Positions 45,940-54,640 of a stretch of 64,000 nucleotides of DNA are shown in pieces. Both the position numbers and the translations under genes were made by a program. The stretch lies in NCBI RefSeq assembly GCF_015354405.1, contig NZ_JADKYP010000016.1, forward strand, positions 1-64,000, read 5' to 3'. The DNA is from Nocardia sp. BSTN01. GTDB taxonomy: Bacteria > Actinomycetota > Actinomycetes > Mycobacteriales > Mycobacteriaceae. The notes under the pieces are model-generated. The model worked only from the letters and a program-made list of their open reading frames with translations, had not been told where the DNA came from and did no database searches. Positions within the stretch are counted from its first letter, which is position 1; each line of letters opens with the position of its first letter.

Positions 45940-46075
45940 ACGTCGAGTCTTCCACTCCGCATGATCGAATGCACACGCGCCCGCCACCGCGCAAGCACCG
46001 TCGAACGGCGGGTTGTCCGATGAGGTTGGCGACACCCGCTCACCACCCTCGCGCACCGATGGCAGAATCGATGGG

Positions 46076-46309
46076 GTGAGCACCGACACCCTGGTTCGTC
46101 CGGATACGACCACCGACGAGACGACCGACAGCGATACTCCCAAATTCTTCCACTACGTGAAGAAGGACAAGATCGCCGAAAGTGCCGTCATGGGCACCCA
46201 TGTGGTGGCGCTGTGCGGCGAAGTGTTCCCCGTGACGCGCTCGGCCAAGCCAGGCTCGCCGGTCTGCCCGGACTGCAAACGCATCTACGAAATGATGAAG
46301 AAGGACTGA
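46076..46309 (+). CDS. DUF3039 zinc-ribbon-like small protein
   Basis: The protein has 77 residues. The C-terminal half carries HVVALCGEVFPV and SPVCPDCKRIYEMM, so Cys47, Cys64 and Cys67 plus a His could hold one zinc. The KKFHYVKKDKI-like segment (TPKFFHYVKKDKI) and the CPDCKRIYE end are typical of DUF3039, a small actinobacterial family of unknown function. CAGAAT at 46063-46068, seven bases before the GTG, suggests a leaderless transcript. It is divergent from DUF3099. Confidence 0.88.
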   Translation: MSTDTLVRPDTTTDETTDSDTPKFFHYVKKDKIAESAVMGTHVVALCGEVFPVTRSAKPGSPVCPDCKRIYEMMKKD

Positions 46310-46432
46310 ACTCGGAGGACGGATCGAGCGGCCGTTCCGGGCCGTCTCGTCCGTTTGCGCCCACGCCCGCCTCGCTTGTGTGATCATTGTTCTCTTCGGT
46401 GAGAACGATATTCCGCGAGGTGGGCAGTACAT

Positions 46433-46675
46433 GTGTATCGCGACGTTCCGGTGGTTTCGCACGGTCTCGTGCCGGACGTCGTGCGCTACACCTATCCGTG
46501 CCCGGAGCAGACGGCCGTGCAGTTGTACGCGGTAGTCGGCGGCGGCCACACCTGGCCGGGCACCGCGTCGGTGATCTCGCCGGAACCGCTGGTCGGCCGC
46601 ACCACGACCGCGATCAGCGCGAACCGGATCACTTGGGACTTCTTCCGCGACCATCCGCTGCCCGTCGGGAAGTGA
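46433..46675 (+). pseudogene. C-terminal remnant of a PHB-depolymerase/feruloyl-esterase-like hydrolase
   Basis: An 80-codon frame keeps only the end of an LpqC/PHB-depolymerase-like esterase: VQLYAVVGGGHTWPG with the catalytic His region, then VGRTTTAISANRITWDFFRDHPL. The 250 residues before this, including the nucleophile Ser, are missing; the sequence between DUF3039 and this frame shows no trace of them. A GTG at 46433 could start it, but a free C-terminal piece would not fold as an esterase. Confidence 0.55.
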
Positions 46676-46736
46676 GGCACATGCCGACCGGGGCGACGAT
46701 GGTCCGCATGCCCGGCGCCGGTTCGATCGTCGCCGG

Positions 46737-47936
46737 TTATCCGGTGGGGCGGATCCGGCCCTGGTCGAGAACCGACGGTGGACGGGTGTCGGCGCGGTAG
46801 GCGGAACCACCGGCCGGGTCGTCGGGCCGGACGTCCTGAAGCGGGCCGTCCGAGTGGTGCGGATCCGCGGCTTCAAGGTCATCGGACCGAGTCCGGCGCC
46901 GATCCGCGGGCGGTTCACCGTCTGTCCGCGCGGTCTCGCCCTCGTCGTCGCGGCCGTCGTGCCCGTGCTTGCGCCGGGCCCACCACTGTTTGAACTGTTC
47001 GAACCGGGTGGCCCGGGCCGGCCAGAACTCCTGCACGGTGGCATTGAACTCCGCACCCAGAATGACCGCGAACGCCAGGAAGAACGTGAAGAGCAGGAAG
47101 GCGATCGGTGTCGCCAGCGCCCCGTAGCTGACGCCGGCCCGCGCCGCGTAGGTCAGATAGCGGCGCAGGATGTCGCTGGCCGCCATGAAGAAGATGCCCG
47201 CCACCAGCGCCCCGCCGAAGAGCCGATGCCACGGCAGCGACCGGTGCAGCGCCAGTTTGTACAACGTGGTCAGGCCGACGATGAGCAGCAGCCCGGCCGC
47301 CGGATAGTAGAAGGTGTCGATCAGGCGCAGCCCGGGTTCGCGCCAGTCCGGTGGCAGCGTACGCCCGATCAGGGTCGGGCCCAAGGCCACCAGCGGTAGC
47401 ACGAATACGGCCGCCACCAGGAACAGCAGATACAACCCGAGCGCGAAGATCCGCTGCCAGACCGGATGGCGGGCATCGGCCTGTCCGTGCGCGGCGACGA
47501 TGGAGTCGACGAAGGTCGCCATGGCCGAGGATCCCGCCCACAGCGACAGCACGAAACCCACCGACACCACCGCGCCGCGTCCGCGCTGGAGCACGTCGCG
47601 CACGGTCGGCGCGATCATCTCGTCGACGACGTTGGCGCTGAACAGGTTGCGGCTGAAGCTGACGATCTTGCCCTCGACGATATGGACGGTGTCGGGGCCG
47701 AACAGTCCGCCGACGTAACCGATACTGCCCAGCAGTCCGAGCAGCAGTGGCGCCAGCGACAGCGTCTGCCAGAACGCCGCGGCGGCCGATTTGGCGAAGA
47801 TCGAATCTCCCCATGCCTTCTCTGCGACTCGCGCGATCACCTGCCAGATCCGCCGCAGTGCGGCCACGACTCGACCGCGCAGCCGCTGCCAGGAGCGCGC
47901 TGCGCCGGACGTCGAGGCCGGTCGGTCGGAACACAT
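46737..47936 (-). CDS. YihY/BrkB (YhjD-like) inner-membrane protein
   Basis: The protein has 399 residues. Six membrane segments are spaced as in YihY/RNase-BN-like proteins (AAFWQTLSLAPLLLGLLGSIG, SVGFVLSLWAGSSAMATFV, ALGLYLLFLVAAVFVLPLV, AAGLLLIVGLTTLYKLAL, LFGGALVAGIFFMAAS, LFTFFLAFAVILGAEFNA). The motif WQTLSLAP and VILGAEFNATVQEF fit the family. The C-terminal 80 residues are charged and disordered. The family was once called ribonuclease BN, which is not supported. Function uncertain; the YhjD branch has been linked to lipopolysaccharide precursor export. ATG 47936 is taken; a GTG at 47969 is the longer option. Confidence 0.85.
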   Translation of the reverse strand: MCSDRPASTSGAARSWQRLRGRVVAALRRIWQVIARVAEKAWGDSIFAKSAAAAFWQTLSLAPLLLGLLGSIGYVGGLFGPDTVHIVEGKIVSFSRNLFSANVVDEMIAPTVRDVLQRGRGAVVSVGFVLSLWAGSSAMATFVDSIVAAHGQADARHPVWQRIFALGLYLLFLVAAVFVLPLVALGPTLIGRTLPPDWREPGLRLIDTFYYPAAGLLLIVGLTTLYKLALHRSLPWHRLFGGALVAGIFFMAASDILRRYLTYAARAGVSYGALATPIAFLLFTFFLAFAVILGAEFNATVQEFWPARATRFEQFKQWWARRKHGHDGRDDEGETARTDGEPPADRRRTRSDDLEAADPHHSDGPLQDVRPDDPAGGSAYRADTRPPSVLDQGRIRPTG

Positions 47937-48118
47937 CGTGAGTACAGCATTGCCCACCGAGGGCGCCACGGCAGCAACGGGCTGCGAACGTGTCGTCAGT
48001 GTTCTGCCGCACAGGTCCGCCGTGATCTGCGAGGTGAGCCGTGCCGTCGCGGGATTCGCGGCAGATCACGTGGTGTCGAATTGGCTAGGTGTCGGTGCCG
48101 GTCGCTACTGTCTGTCGA

Positions 48119-49840
48119 GTGACTTCGGGTGGTGGCGGTTCGTTACGAGCATGGCAGCGCAGAGCACTCACCAGATATCTGACGACCAAACCACGTGACT
48201 TCCTGGCTGTGGCGACGCCCGGCGCGGGTAAGACCACGTTCGCGTTGCGGCTGGCGACCGAGCTGCTCACCGACCGCACCGTCGACCAGGTCACCGTGGT
48301 CGCGCCCACCGAACACCTCAAGCATCAGTGGTCGGCGGCGGCGGCGCGGCTCGGCATCCAGCTGGATTCGAACTTCTCCAACAGCACGGGCGGTACCTCC
48401 GGCGACTTCCATGGCGTCGTGGTCACCTACGCCCAGGTCGCCTCGCATCCGTTCAAGCACCGGGTGCGGACCGAGAACCGCCGGACCCTGGTGATTCTCG
48501 ACGAGATCCACCATGCGGGTGACGCCAAGAGCTGGGGCGATGCGGTGGCCGAGGCGTTCGGTGACGCCACCCGCCGCCTGGCGCTGACCGGTACGCCCTT
48601 CCGCAGCGACGATTCGCAGATTCCGTTCGTCAACTACGAACCGGACGAATCCGGTTTCCCGCGGTCTAGTGCCGACTACACCTACGGCTATTCCGAGGCT
48701 CTCGCCGACGGCGTGGTCCGGCCGGTGGTCTTCCTCGCCTATTCCGGTGAGGCGCAGTGGCGTGACAGCGCGGGTGAGGAGTATTCCGCCCGGCTGGGTG
48801 AACCGCTGAGCGCCGAACAGACCGCGCGCGCGTGGCGTACCGCCCTCGACCCGGCCGGCGACTGGATGTCGAAGGTGCTGACCGCCGCCGACACCCGGTT
48901 GCGGCAGCTGCGCGCCACCGGCATGCCCGATGCGGGCGGCCTGGTGATCGCGACCGATCAGGAGAAGGCCCGCGACTACGCCGAACTGCTGGAACATATT
49001 TCGGGCAGCAAACCGGCCGTGGTCCTCTCCGACGACCCCACCTCCTCCCAGCGGATCGGGGAGTTCAGCAGCAACACTGACCCGTGGATGGTCGCCGTGC
49101 GCATGGTGTCCGAAGGCGTGGACGTGCCGCGTCTGGCCGTCGGTGTCTATGCCACCAGCGCTTCGACCCCGTTGTATTTCGCCCAGGCCATCGGGCGTTT
49201 CGTGCGTGCGCGCCGGACGGGGGAGACCGCGAGTGTCTTCCTGCCGTCGGTGCCGGTGCTGCTCGATCTGGCCGCCCAGCTCGAAGTGCAGCGCGACCAC
49301 GTCATCGGCAAACCGCATCGGGAGAAGAACGCTCTCGACGACGAGCTGCTGATCGACGCCAACAAGCAGAAGGACGAGCCGGGCGAGGAGGAACGCGCCT
49401 TCGTCGCGCTGGCGGCCGACGCCGAACTGGATCAGGTGATCTACGACGGCGATTCGTTCGGTACCGCGACCTTCTCCGGCAGCGACGAGGAGGCCGACTA
49501 CCTCGGCATTCCGGGCCTGCTGGACGCCGACCAGATGCGGGCCCTGCTGCGCGACCGCCAGACTCGCCAGATCCGCGAACGCAGCGCCGCCGTCTCGGTG
49601 GCCGAGGCGCCCGACGCCGGGCCCTCCGCGGCGGCCGCGGCCGAGCGCGTCGCGACCGCCGACCGGCTGGGGGAGTTGCGGCGCGAGCTCAACTCGCTGG
49701 TCGCCATGCATCATCACCGCACCGGGAAACCGCACGGGGTGATCCACGGCGAGTTGCGGCGCGAATGCGGCGGACCGCCGACGGCACTGGCGACCGCCGA
49801 TCAGTTGTCCCAGCGCATCGCGGCGTTGCGGCGCATGTAG
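48119..49840 (+). CDS. DEAD/DEAH-box (superfamily 2) helicase
   Basis: The protein has 573 residues. Motif Q and Walker A are close to the N-terminus (LRAWQRRALTRYL, VATPGAGKTT at 31-40). DEIHH begins at 128, then ALTGTPFRSD (motif III), VSEGVDVPRL (motif V) and QAIGRFVRARR (motif VI). The compact motor followed by a helical tail (LGELRRELNSLVAMHHHRTGKPHGVIHGELRRECGG) resembles the Rv2917-type actinobacterial helicases of unknown substrate. TACTGT at 48106-48111 ends seven bases before the GTG at 48119, pointing to leaderless expression. The longer GTG at 48089 lies before that box and is unlikely. Confidence 0.88.
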   Translation: MTSGGGGSLRAWQRRALTRYLTTKPRDFLAVATPGAGKTTFALRLATELLTDRTVDQVTVVAPTEHLKHQWSAAAARLGIQLDSNFSNSTGGTSGDFHGVVVTYAQVASHPFKHRVRTENRRTLVILDEIHHAGDAKSWGDAVAEAFGDATRRLALTGTPFRSDDSQIPFVNYEPDESGFPRSSADYTYGYSEALADGVVRPVVFLAYSGEAQWRDSAGEEYSARLGEPLSAEQTARAWRTALDPAGDWMSKVLTAADTRLRQLRATGMPDAGGLVIATDQEKARDYAELLEHISGSKPAVVLSDDPTSSQRIGEFSSNTDPWMVAVRMVSEGVDVPRLAVGVYATSASTPLYFAQAIGRFVRARRTGETASVFLPSVPVLLDLAAQLEVQRDHVIGKPHREKNALDDELLIDANKQKDEPGEEERAFVALAADAELDQVIYDGDSFGTATFSGSDEEADYLGIPGLLDADQMRALLRDRQTRQIRERSAAVSVAEAPDAGPSAAAAAERVATADRLGELRRELNSLVAMHHHRTGKPHGVIHGELRRECGGPPTALATADQLSQRIAALRRM

Positions 49841-49900
49841 CCGTCGCCGGGACGCTGCGGCGAAAAGCCTTGGTCCGCAGCATTTTCGGTAGCCGGCGCG

Positions 49901-50515
49901 TCAGCCCTGTTCGGCGGGCACGGGTTCCGGCCAGGCCTGCAGTGCCCGGTCGATGGTCCGGGCGAGCCGATGCAGGTCCGTCCCGTCACTGGCCTGCACC
50001 GACAGTCCGAACAGCACGGCGGTGTAGAAGTCGGCGAGACCCTCGATATCGGCATCGGCCCGCAGATCGCCGTCGTGGATGCCGCGGTCGAGTCGCTGCC
50101 GCACCGCTTCGGTGGTGTGGCGGCGGCACTCGGCGAGCAGATCGCGGACGGCGCCGTGGCGAGGCCCCGCCGTAGTGCCGGCGACCACCACCAGGCATCC
50201 GCGCGGCGTGGCGGGGTCACAGTAGGCGGCGGCGTTGTCGCGCAGCATCGCCTCGACGGCCGCGCGAGCGGTCGGCGCGGTCTCGAGAGCCCGGGCGGTG
50301 TACCCGCCCTCGGTGCGCCCGTAGAGCTCGACGGCCTCGCGGAACAGCTGCTCCTTACATCCGAAGGCGGCGTAGAGGCTAGGGGAATTGATGCCCATCG
50401 CGGACGTCAGATCGCTCATCGCGGCGCCCTCGTAGCCGTGTGCCCAGAACACCTCCATCGCGCGCCGCAGCGCGATGTCACGATCGAATCCGCGCGGTCG
50501 TCCGCGTTCGGCCAT
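49901..50515 (-). CDS. TetR/AcrR-family repressor, divergent from the SDR gene
   Basis: The protein has 204 residues. The N-terminal helix-turn-helix reads GRPRGFDRDIALRRAMEVFWAHGYEGAAMSDLTSAMGINSPSLYAAFGCKEQLF in outline, about residues 5-55. The C-terminal ligand domain contains AAYCDPATPRGCLVV, a feature of the TetR_C_16-like branch. It probably represses itself and the neighbouring oxidoreductase gene by binding the palindromes in the shared 102-base promoter region. The ligand is unknown, but such pairs often answer to aldehydes, quinones or drugs. Confidence 0.9.
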   Translation of the reverse strand: MAERGRPRGFDRDIALRRAMEVFWAHGYEGAAMSDLTSAMGINSPSLYAAFGCKEQLFREAVELYGRTEGGYTARALETAPTARAAVEAMLRDNAAAYCDPATPRGCLVVVAGTTAGPRHGAVRDLLAECRRHTTEAVRQRLDRGIHDGDLRADADIEGLADFYTAVLFGLSVQASDGTDLHRLARTIDRALQAWPEPVPAEQG

Positions 50516-50525
50516 CGAATCCTCT

Positions 50526-50606
50526 TTCTGTGTCGATCACTAAATATATCTCTTGACGACCGCCGGTTAGACCTGCTTGTCTATTTCTGTATTGATCGAC
50601 ACAGAA
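50526..50606. promoter_or_regulatory. TetR operator region with three symmetric elements
   Basis: Three elements are seen. First, a 14-base perfect inverted repeat, TTCTGTGTCGATCA at 50526-50539 and its complement at 50593-50606. Second, TAGAC-N6-GTCTA at 50568-50583, the size of a classic TetR site (LmrA/YxaF boxes contain TAGACC). Third, a 22-base imperfect palindrome at 50585-50606 that uses the right arm of the first. A TTGACG at 50552-50557 may be the SDR -35. Confidence 0.65.
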
Positions 50607-50617
50607 TTGGAGTGCAG

Positions 50618-51352
50618 ATGAGCGAGTCGACCGTGGCTCTCGTGACCGGAGGCAGCCGGGGCATCGGTGCAGCGATCGCGCGGCGGCTGGCCGCCGACGG
50701 TGTGGACGTGGCGCTGACCTACCGCGGCGGCGCCGACGCGGCCGAGGCGGTGGCCGCCGATATCCGTGCCCTCGGGCGGCGCGCGATCGCGGTGCGCGCC
50801 GACAGTGCCGACGCCGGGCAGGTCGCCGCGGCGGTCCATCGCACCGCCGCGGAACTGGGCGGGGTCGACATCCTGGTCAACAACGCGGGCATCTTCCCCG
50901 CCAAGCCGTTCACCGATTTCACCGTCGCCGAGATCGACGAGGCGCTGCACATCCACGCCCGGGCGGCTTTCGTGGCGGCGCAGGCCGCACTCGCGTACAT
51001 GGGCCGCGGCGGGCGCATCATCAGCATCGGCTCGAATCTGTCCGAGCGCGCGCTGTTCGAGGGGCTGACGCTCTACAACCTGAGCAAATCCGCACTCAAC
51101 GGATTCACCCGTGCCCTCGCCCGGGAACTGGGCCCACGCGGAATCACGGTCAACCTCGTCCAGCCGGGCTCCACCGACACCGACATGAATCCGGCCGCGT
51201 CCTCGCACGCCGAGAACCAGTTGCGGCATTCGGCGCTCGGCCGCTTCGGCGAGGCCGACGACGTCGCGGGTGTCGTCGCCTTCCTCGCCGGTCCGTCCGG
51301 CGCCCGGCTCACCGGCGCGACCCTCACCGTCGACGGCGGTACCAACGCCTGA
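50618..51352 (+). CDS. short-chain dehydrogenase/reductase (classical SDR)
   Basis: The protein has 244 residues. The cofactor loop is TGGSRGIG (10-17), NNAG is at 88-91, and the catalytic Ser/Tyr153/Lys157 set is present (SIGSN, YNLSK). The Arg after the first strand (TYRGGAD) suggests NADP(H). The C-terminal GATLTVDGGTNA is typical of FabG-like SDRs. It oxidises or reduces a small alcohol/ketone; the substrate is not known. Under control of the divergent TetR. Confidence 0.92.
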   Translation: MSESTVALVTGGSRGIGAAIARRLAADGVDVALTYRGGADAAEAVAADIRALGRRAIAVRADSADAGQVAAAVHRTAAELGGVDILVNNAGIFPAKPFTDFTVAEIDEALHIHARAAFVAAQAALAYMGRGGRIISIGSNLSERALFEGLTLYNLSKSALNGFTRALARELGPRGITVNLVQPGSTDTDMNPAASSHAENQLRHSALGRFGEADDVAGVVAFLAGPSGARLTGATLTVDGGTNA

Positions 51353-51357
51353 AGTCC

Positions 51358-51393
51358 CGTCGTGCGGGCCGCGCCGTACGGGCCCGCACGACG
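51358..51393. terminator. perfect 13-bp hairpin between the SDR and SWIM genes
   Basis: CGTCGTGCGGGCC (51358-51370) pairs with GGCCCGCACGACG (51381-51393). It sits between convergent stops. Confidence 0.7.
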
Positions 51394-51426
51394 GCGACCA
51401 CCCGAGCCTTGCGGCAGTAGCGCCGC

Positions 51427-52017
51427 CTAACCGGCAGAGTGTCGTCGCACCGGCTCATCCGGCACCATGCCGGTGAAAAATGTTGCGGGGTCGAGGGAAT
51501 CGAGAGGGGTCCACCGCGCGGGCGGGGCGTCCGCGCCTGCGCTCTCCGGTGCGCCACCGGACCGGTAGCCCTGCAGTTCCAAGGACAGCCAAGGGTTTTC
51601 GTCCACCGCCCGGGCGAGGGCGTAGCAGGCCGCCAGCAGATGCAGGCACCGTGGATTGCGGGCCGAACACGAGCAGTCGGTCGCGCCGAGCCGCGGTATC
51701 GGTGCCACGCCGGCGGCGGTGAGGACGGCGTGCACCTCGTCGGTGAGCTGGACCAGGTGCGCGGGGATGTGCTCGGCCATGGCGTTCACCACGGACGCCG
51801 GCAGCGGTGCGATTTCCAGCGATGTCACCGATGCCTGCCCGCCGCGGTGGATATGCGCCGAGACCGTCGTGCCGTCGACATCCAGGCGGACGCCGCCGTT
51901 GCGGGCGATACTGCGGGCCCGGGGCAGCAGCGGCTCGGGACGTGCGGTCCGGATCGGCTCGGCCAGCCGCACCCAGCCCATACCCCACGGCGTGTAGCCG
52001 AATTCGTTGTCGGGCAT
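51427..52017 (-). CDS. SWIM zinc-finger protein, partner of the SNF2 helicase
   Basis: The protein has 196 residues. The SWIM zinc motif is C115-x-C117, C124-x-H126 (DCSCSARNPRCLH). The N-terminus (FGYTPWGMGWVRL) and the final part (RSGGAPES, PLDSLDPATFF) are like other actinobacterial SWIM proteins found next to SNF2 helicases. SWIM domains bind DNA or protein. Its ATG follows the helicase stop by one base, so the two are coupled and probably form a complex. Role unknown. Confidence 0.88.
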   Translation of the reverse strand: MPDNEFGYTPWGMGWVRLAEPIRTARPEPLLPRARSIARNGGVRLDVDGTTVSAHIHRGGQASVTSLEIAPLPASVVNAMAEHIPAHLVQLTDEVHAVLTAAGVAPIPRLGATDCSCSARNPRCLHLLAACYALARAVDENPWLSLELQGYRSGGAPESAGADAPPARWTPLDSLDPATFFTGMVPDEPVRRHSAG

Positions 52018-52018
52018 G

Positions 52019-53731
52019 TCAATTGCCTCGCTTCCGGCGCAGCGCCGCCAGCAGATGGTCGTCGTCCAATCGGGCCAGCCGCGCCACCGCCGACCGTCCG
52101 TCACCGGCGCCGAGTCCGGCCAGCGCGGATTTGCGATCGTGCATGCCGGCGATATGTTCCTCGACGGTGGTGGCGCTGGTCAAGGTGGTGATCGTGACCG
52201 GGCGGGTCTGCCCGATGCGGTGTGCGCGGTCGGACGCCTGCGCCTCGACCGCGGGATTCCACCAGCGGTCGTAGTGCACCACGTCCGCGGCGCGGGTCAG
52301 GGTCAGGCCGGTTCCGGCGGCGCGCAGGCTCAGGATCAGGATCGGCGGGCCGTCGGCGCTCTGGAATGCCGTGACGATCGCGTCGCGCTCGGCCTGTGAC
52401 AGGCCGCCGTGGAAAACCGGCGCCGCCACACCGAATCGCTGCGCGCAGTGGCGTGCCAGCAACTCGCCGGTGCGCCGATACTGGGTGAAAACCAGTGTCG
52501 GGCAGTCCAGTTCCAGGTTGTTGGCGAGGATGTCGGAGCAGACATCGAACTTTCCGCTGCGCCCGGTGAGCTCGTCGAGATCGCCGGTGACCAGCCCGGG
52601 ATGGTTGCAGACCTGCTTCAGGGCGGTCAGCGCGGCCAGCACGCGCGCATGGCGTTCGGCGCCCGCGCCGAATCCGTCGGCCTCGGCCCGGTCGAGCAGT
52701 TCGTCGTAGAGGCGCTGCTGCTCCGCGGTCAGATCGCAGACCAGATCGGTGTGGATCTTCGGCGGCAAGGTCGCGGCGACCTGAAGTTTCCTGCGGGCCA
52801 GCACGATCGGCTCGATGGTGTCGTGCAGTCGCCGCACGGCAGCGGTGGAGCCCTCCTCGATGGGCCGGACGAAGCGTCGCCGGAACTGTGCCTTGTGGGT
52901 GAACGCGGCGGGCGTAACCAGATTGAGCAGCGCCCACAATTCGTCGAGATGGTTCTCCACCGGCGTACCGGTCAACGCGACCCTTGCTCGCGCGGGCACG
53001 CCCCGCGCCGCCCGCGAGACCTGCGTGCGGGGGTTCTTCAGCACTTGCGCCTCATCGAAAATCGCGGTGGCCCACTCGATATCGGACAATGCCGGCCCGT
53101 AACCGCGCAGCGTCGGATATCCGGTGACGATCACCGCTTCGGAGGCGAGATCGCCGAGCTCCCCGCCCCGCCACGCGATCGGGTGCAGTCCGGGCGCGAA
53201 GCGGCCGATCTCGTGCACCCAGTTGCCGACCAGCGAGGTCGGGCAGACCACCAGTTGCGGGCCGTCGTCGGCGCGTCCGAGCAGAAAGCCGATGGCCTGC
53301 ACTGTCTTTCCCAGCCCCATCTCGTCGGCGAGCACCGCGCCGCCGTATTCGGCGGTCGTCCGGTGCAGCCAGGAGATCCCGCGCGCCTGATAGGGCCGCA
53401 ACCGCGCGCGCAGTGGCTCGCGCAACGCCCGCACGACCTCCTCGGTTTCGCGGTAGGCCCGCACCGCCCGATCGGCGGACACGATCGCGGTGGCGGCCGC
53501 ATCGGGCACGGCGTGCGCGGCGGCGGGCAGCAGCTCCGGCCCGCCCGCCTCCCGCGCGACGCGCTGCCAGGCCGACAGCGACGAACCGGCGTGGCCCACC
53601 TCGAGCGCATCGAGCCGGTCGGCGTCGACCACGGTGCAGGTGACCTCGCTCACCTCGATCGAGGCGCCGTCGGGCTCCGGCACGGCGAGCCGGACGGTCT
53701 CGCGCGCGCCGTGCGGCGGGGGTTCGGTCAC
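52019..53731 (-). CDS. SNF2-type superfamily-2 helicase (HepA/RapA-like)
   Basis: From the GTG at 53731 the protein has 570 residues. Motif I is LADEMGLGKT (135-143), motif II is FDEAQVLKN, then ALTGTPVENH, and the C-lobe has SLRAAGTGLTLTRA and the RxHRIGQTRPV motif VI. SNF2 enzymes translocate on duplex DNA and remodel protein-DNA contacts. The frame continues upstream with sensible sequence (HTTHATYLPDRHAFALWNWAG) to a TAG at 53818, but no ATG, GTG or TTG lies there. A CTG at 53800 with GAGGG before it may be the true start, adding 23 residues. Translationally linked to the SWIM gene. Confidence 0.88.
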   Translation of the reverse strand: MTEPPPHGARETVRLAVPEPDGASIEVSEVTCTVVDADRLDALEVGHAGSSLSAWQRVAREAGGPELLPAAAHAVPDAAATAIVSADRAVRAYRETEEVVRALREPLRARLRPYQARGISWLHRTTAEYGGAVLADEMGLGKTVQAIGFLLGRADDGPQLVVCPTSLVGNWVHEIGRFAPGLHPIAWRGGELGDLASEAVIVTGYPTLRGYGPALSDIEWATAIFDEAQVLKNPRTQVSRAARGVPARARVALTGTPVENHLDELWALLNLVTPAAFTHKAQFRRRFVRPIEEGSTAAVRRLHDTIEPIVLARRKLQVAATLPPKIHTDLVCDLTAEQQRLYDELLDRAEADGFGAGAERHARVLAALTALKQVCNHPGLVTGDLDELTGRSGKFDVCSDILANNLELDCPTLVFTQYRRTGELLARHCAQRFGVAAPVFHGGLSQAERDAIVTAFQSADGPPILILSLRAAGTGLTLTRAADVVHYDRWWNPAVEAQASDRAHRIGQTRPVTITTLTSATTVEEHIAGMHDRKSALAGLGAGDGRSAVARLARLDDDHLLAALRRKRGN

Positions 53732-53826
53732 CCGGCCTGCCCAGTTCCACAGGGCGAAGGCATGGCGGTCGGGCAGATAGGTGGCATGTGTGGTGTGCAG
53801 AGGGCCCTCGCTTATCTACGTATAGC

Positions 53827-53856
53827 GTACGGAGTATTATAACCCCGTACGGTGTA
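53827..53856. promoter_or_regulatory. repeated operator-like element before the TetR gene
   Basis: GTACGGAGTA at 53827-53836 and GTACGGTGTA at 53847-53856 are direct repeats spaced exactly 20 bases, two helical turns. A TATTAT -10 candidate at 53835-53840 lies between them. The palindrome CGTA-N5-TACG overlaps the first copy. Likely the binding site of the divergent TetR protein. Confidence 0.55.
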
Positions 53857-53877
53857 ATGAGATTCCCGAGGAGCGTC

Positions 53878-54627
53878 GTGGCACAGAAATCCGCGTCCGA
53901 CCGGGCGCGACGGGTGATCGCTCTGCTGTGGCGCCGCGAACTCCCGGCCCGGCCGGTGTTACGCGGGCCGAAGCAGACGGTCGAGGTGGACGAGGTCATT
54001 CGCACGGCGGTCCGCATCGCCGACCGTGACGGCTACGGGGCGGTGTCCATCCGCGCGGTGGCCACGGCGCTCGGGCTGGGGCCGATGAGCCTCTACACCT
54101 ACGTCCCGGACAAGCAGGCGCTGATCATCGCGATGGTCGACTGGGTGGCCGGCGAAGACGCGCCGATCGATCCGGCCGCGCCGCTGCGCGAGCGTCTGGC
54201 CGCGGTTGCTCGCGGGGTGCGTGCGGAACTGCTCACCCATCCGTGGCTGCTCGAGGTGCCGCCGTGGCGGCTGGATCTGGGCCCGGGGCGGCTGCGCCGC
54301 TACGAGCGGCAGCTGAGCGCGTTGGAAGGGTCGGAACTGACCGATGTCGAGATGGACCGGACGATCGCCGTGCTGTCGGATTTCGCGACCGGCAATGCTC
54401 GCACGGCGGTCGCGGCCCGGCGTGAAGCCGACGAGATGAGCGATGCGCGGTGGTGGGAGGTGTACGGGCCGCTGCTCACCGAGGCCATGACGGGCCAGTC
54501 GTTTCCGCTCGCGGAGCGGGTGGGTACCGCGGTGGGGGAGCAGTATCAGGCGCCCGGAGATCCCGACGGCGCCTTCGAGTTCGGGCTGGCTCGTCTGCTC
54601 GACGGGCTCGTACCCGGGCCGGTGTGA
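53878..54627 (+). CDS. TetR-family regulator divergent from the SNF2-SWIM pair
   Basis: The protein has 249 residues. The helix-turn-helix region (about 45-80: IRTAVRIADRDGYGAVSIRAVATALGLGPMSLYTYVPDK in outline) follows an unusual 35-residue basic N-terminus (KSASDRARRVIALLWRRELPARPVLRGPK). The C-terminal ligand domain matches the TetR_C_33-like type. GAGGAG lies five bases before the GTG at 53878. It probably controls its own promoter and that of the adjacent helicase; the effector is unknown. Confidence 0.88.
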   Translation: MAQKSASDRARRVIALLWRRELPARPVLRGPKQTVEVDEVIRTAVRIADRDGYGAVSIRAVATALGLGPMSLYTYVPDKQALIIAMVDWVAGEDAPIDPAAPLRERLAAVARGVRAELLTHPWLLEVPPWRLDLGPGRLRRYERQLSALEGSELTDVEMDRTIAVLSDFATGNARTAVAARREADEMSDARWWEVYGPLLTEAMTGQSFPLAERVGTAVGEQYQAPGDPDGAFEFGLARLLDGLVPGPV

Positions 54628-54640
54628 GCGGAGACACGGA

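Noticed and set aside
46680-46800. 39-codon frame starting MPTGATMVRMPG after the esterase remnant
   Set aside because: Overlaps the end of the YihY gene and has no support.
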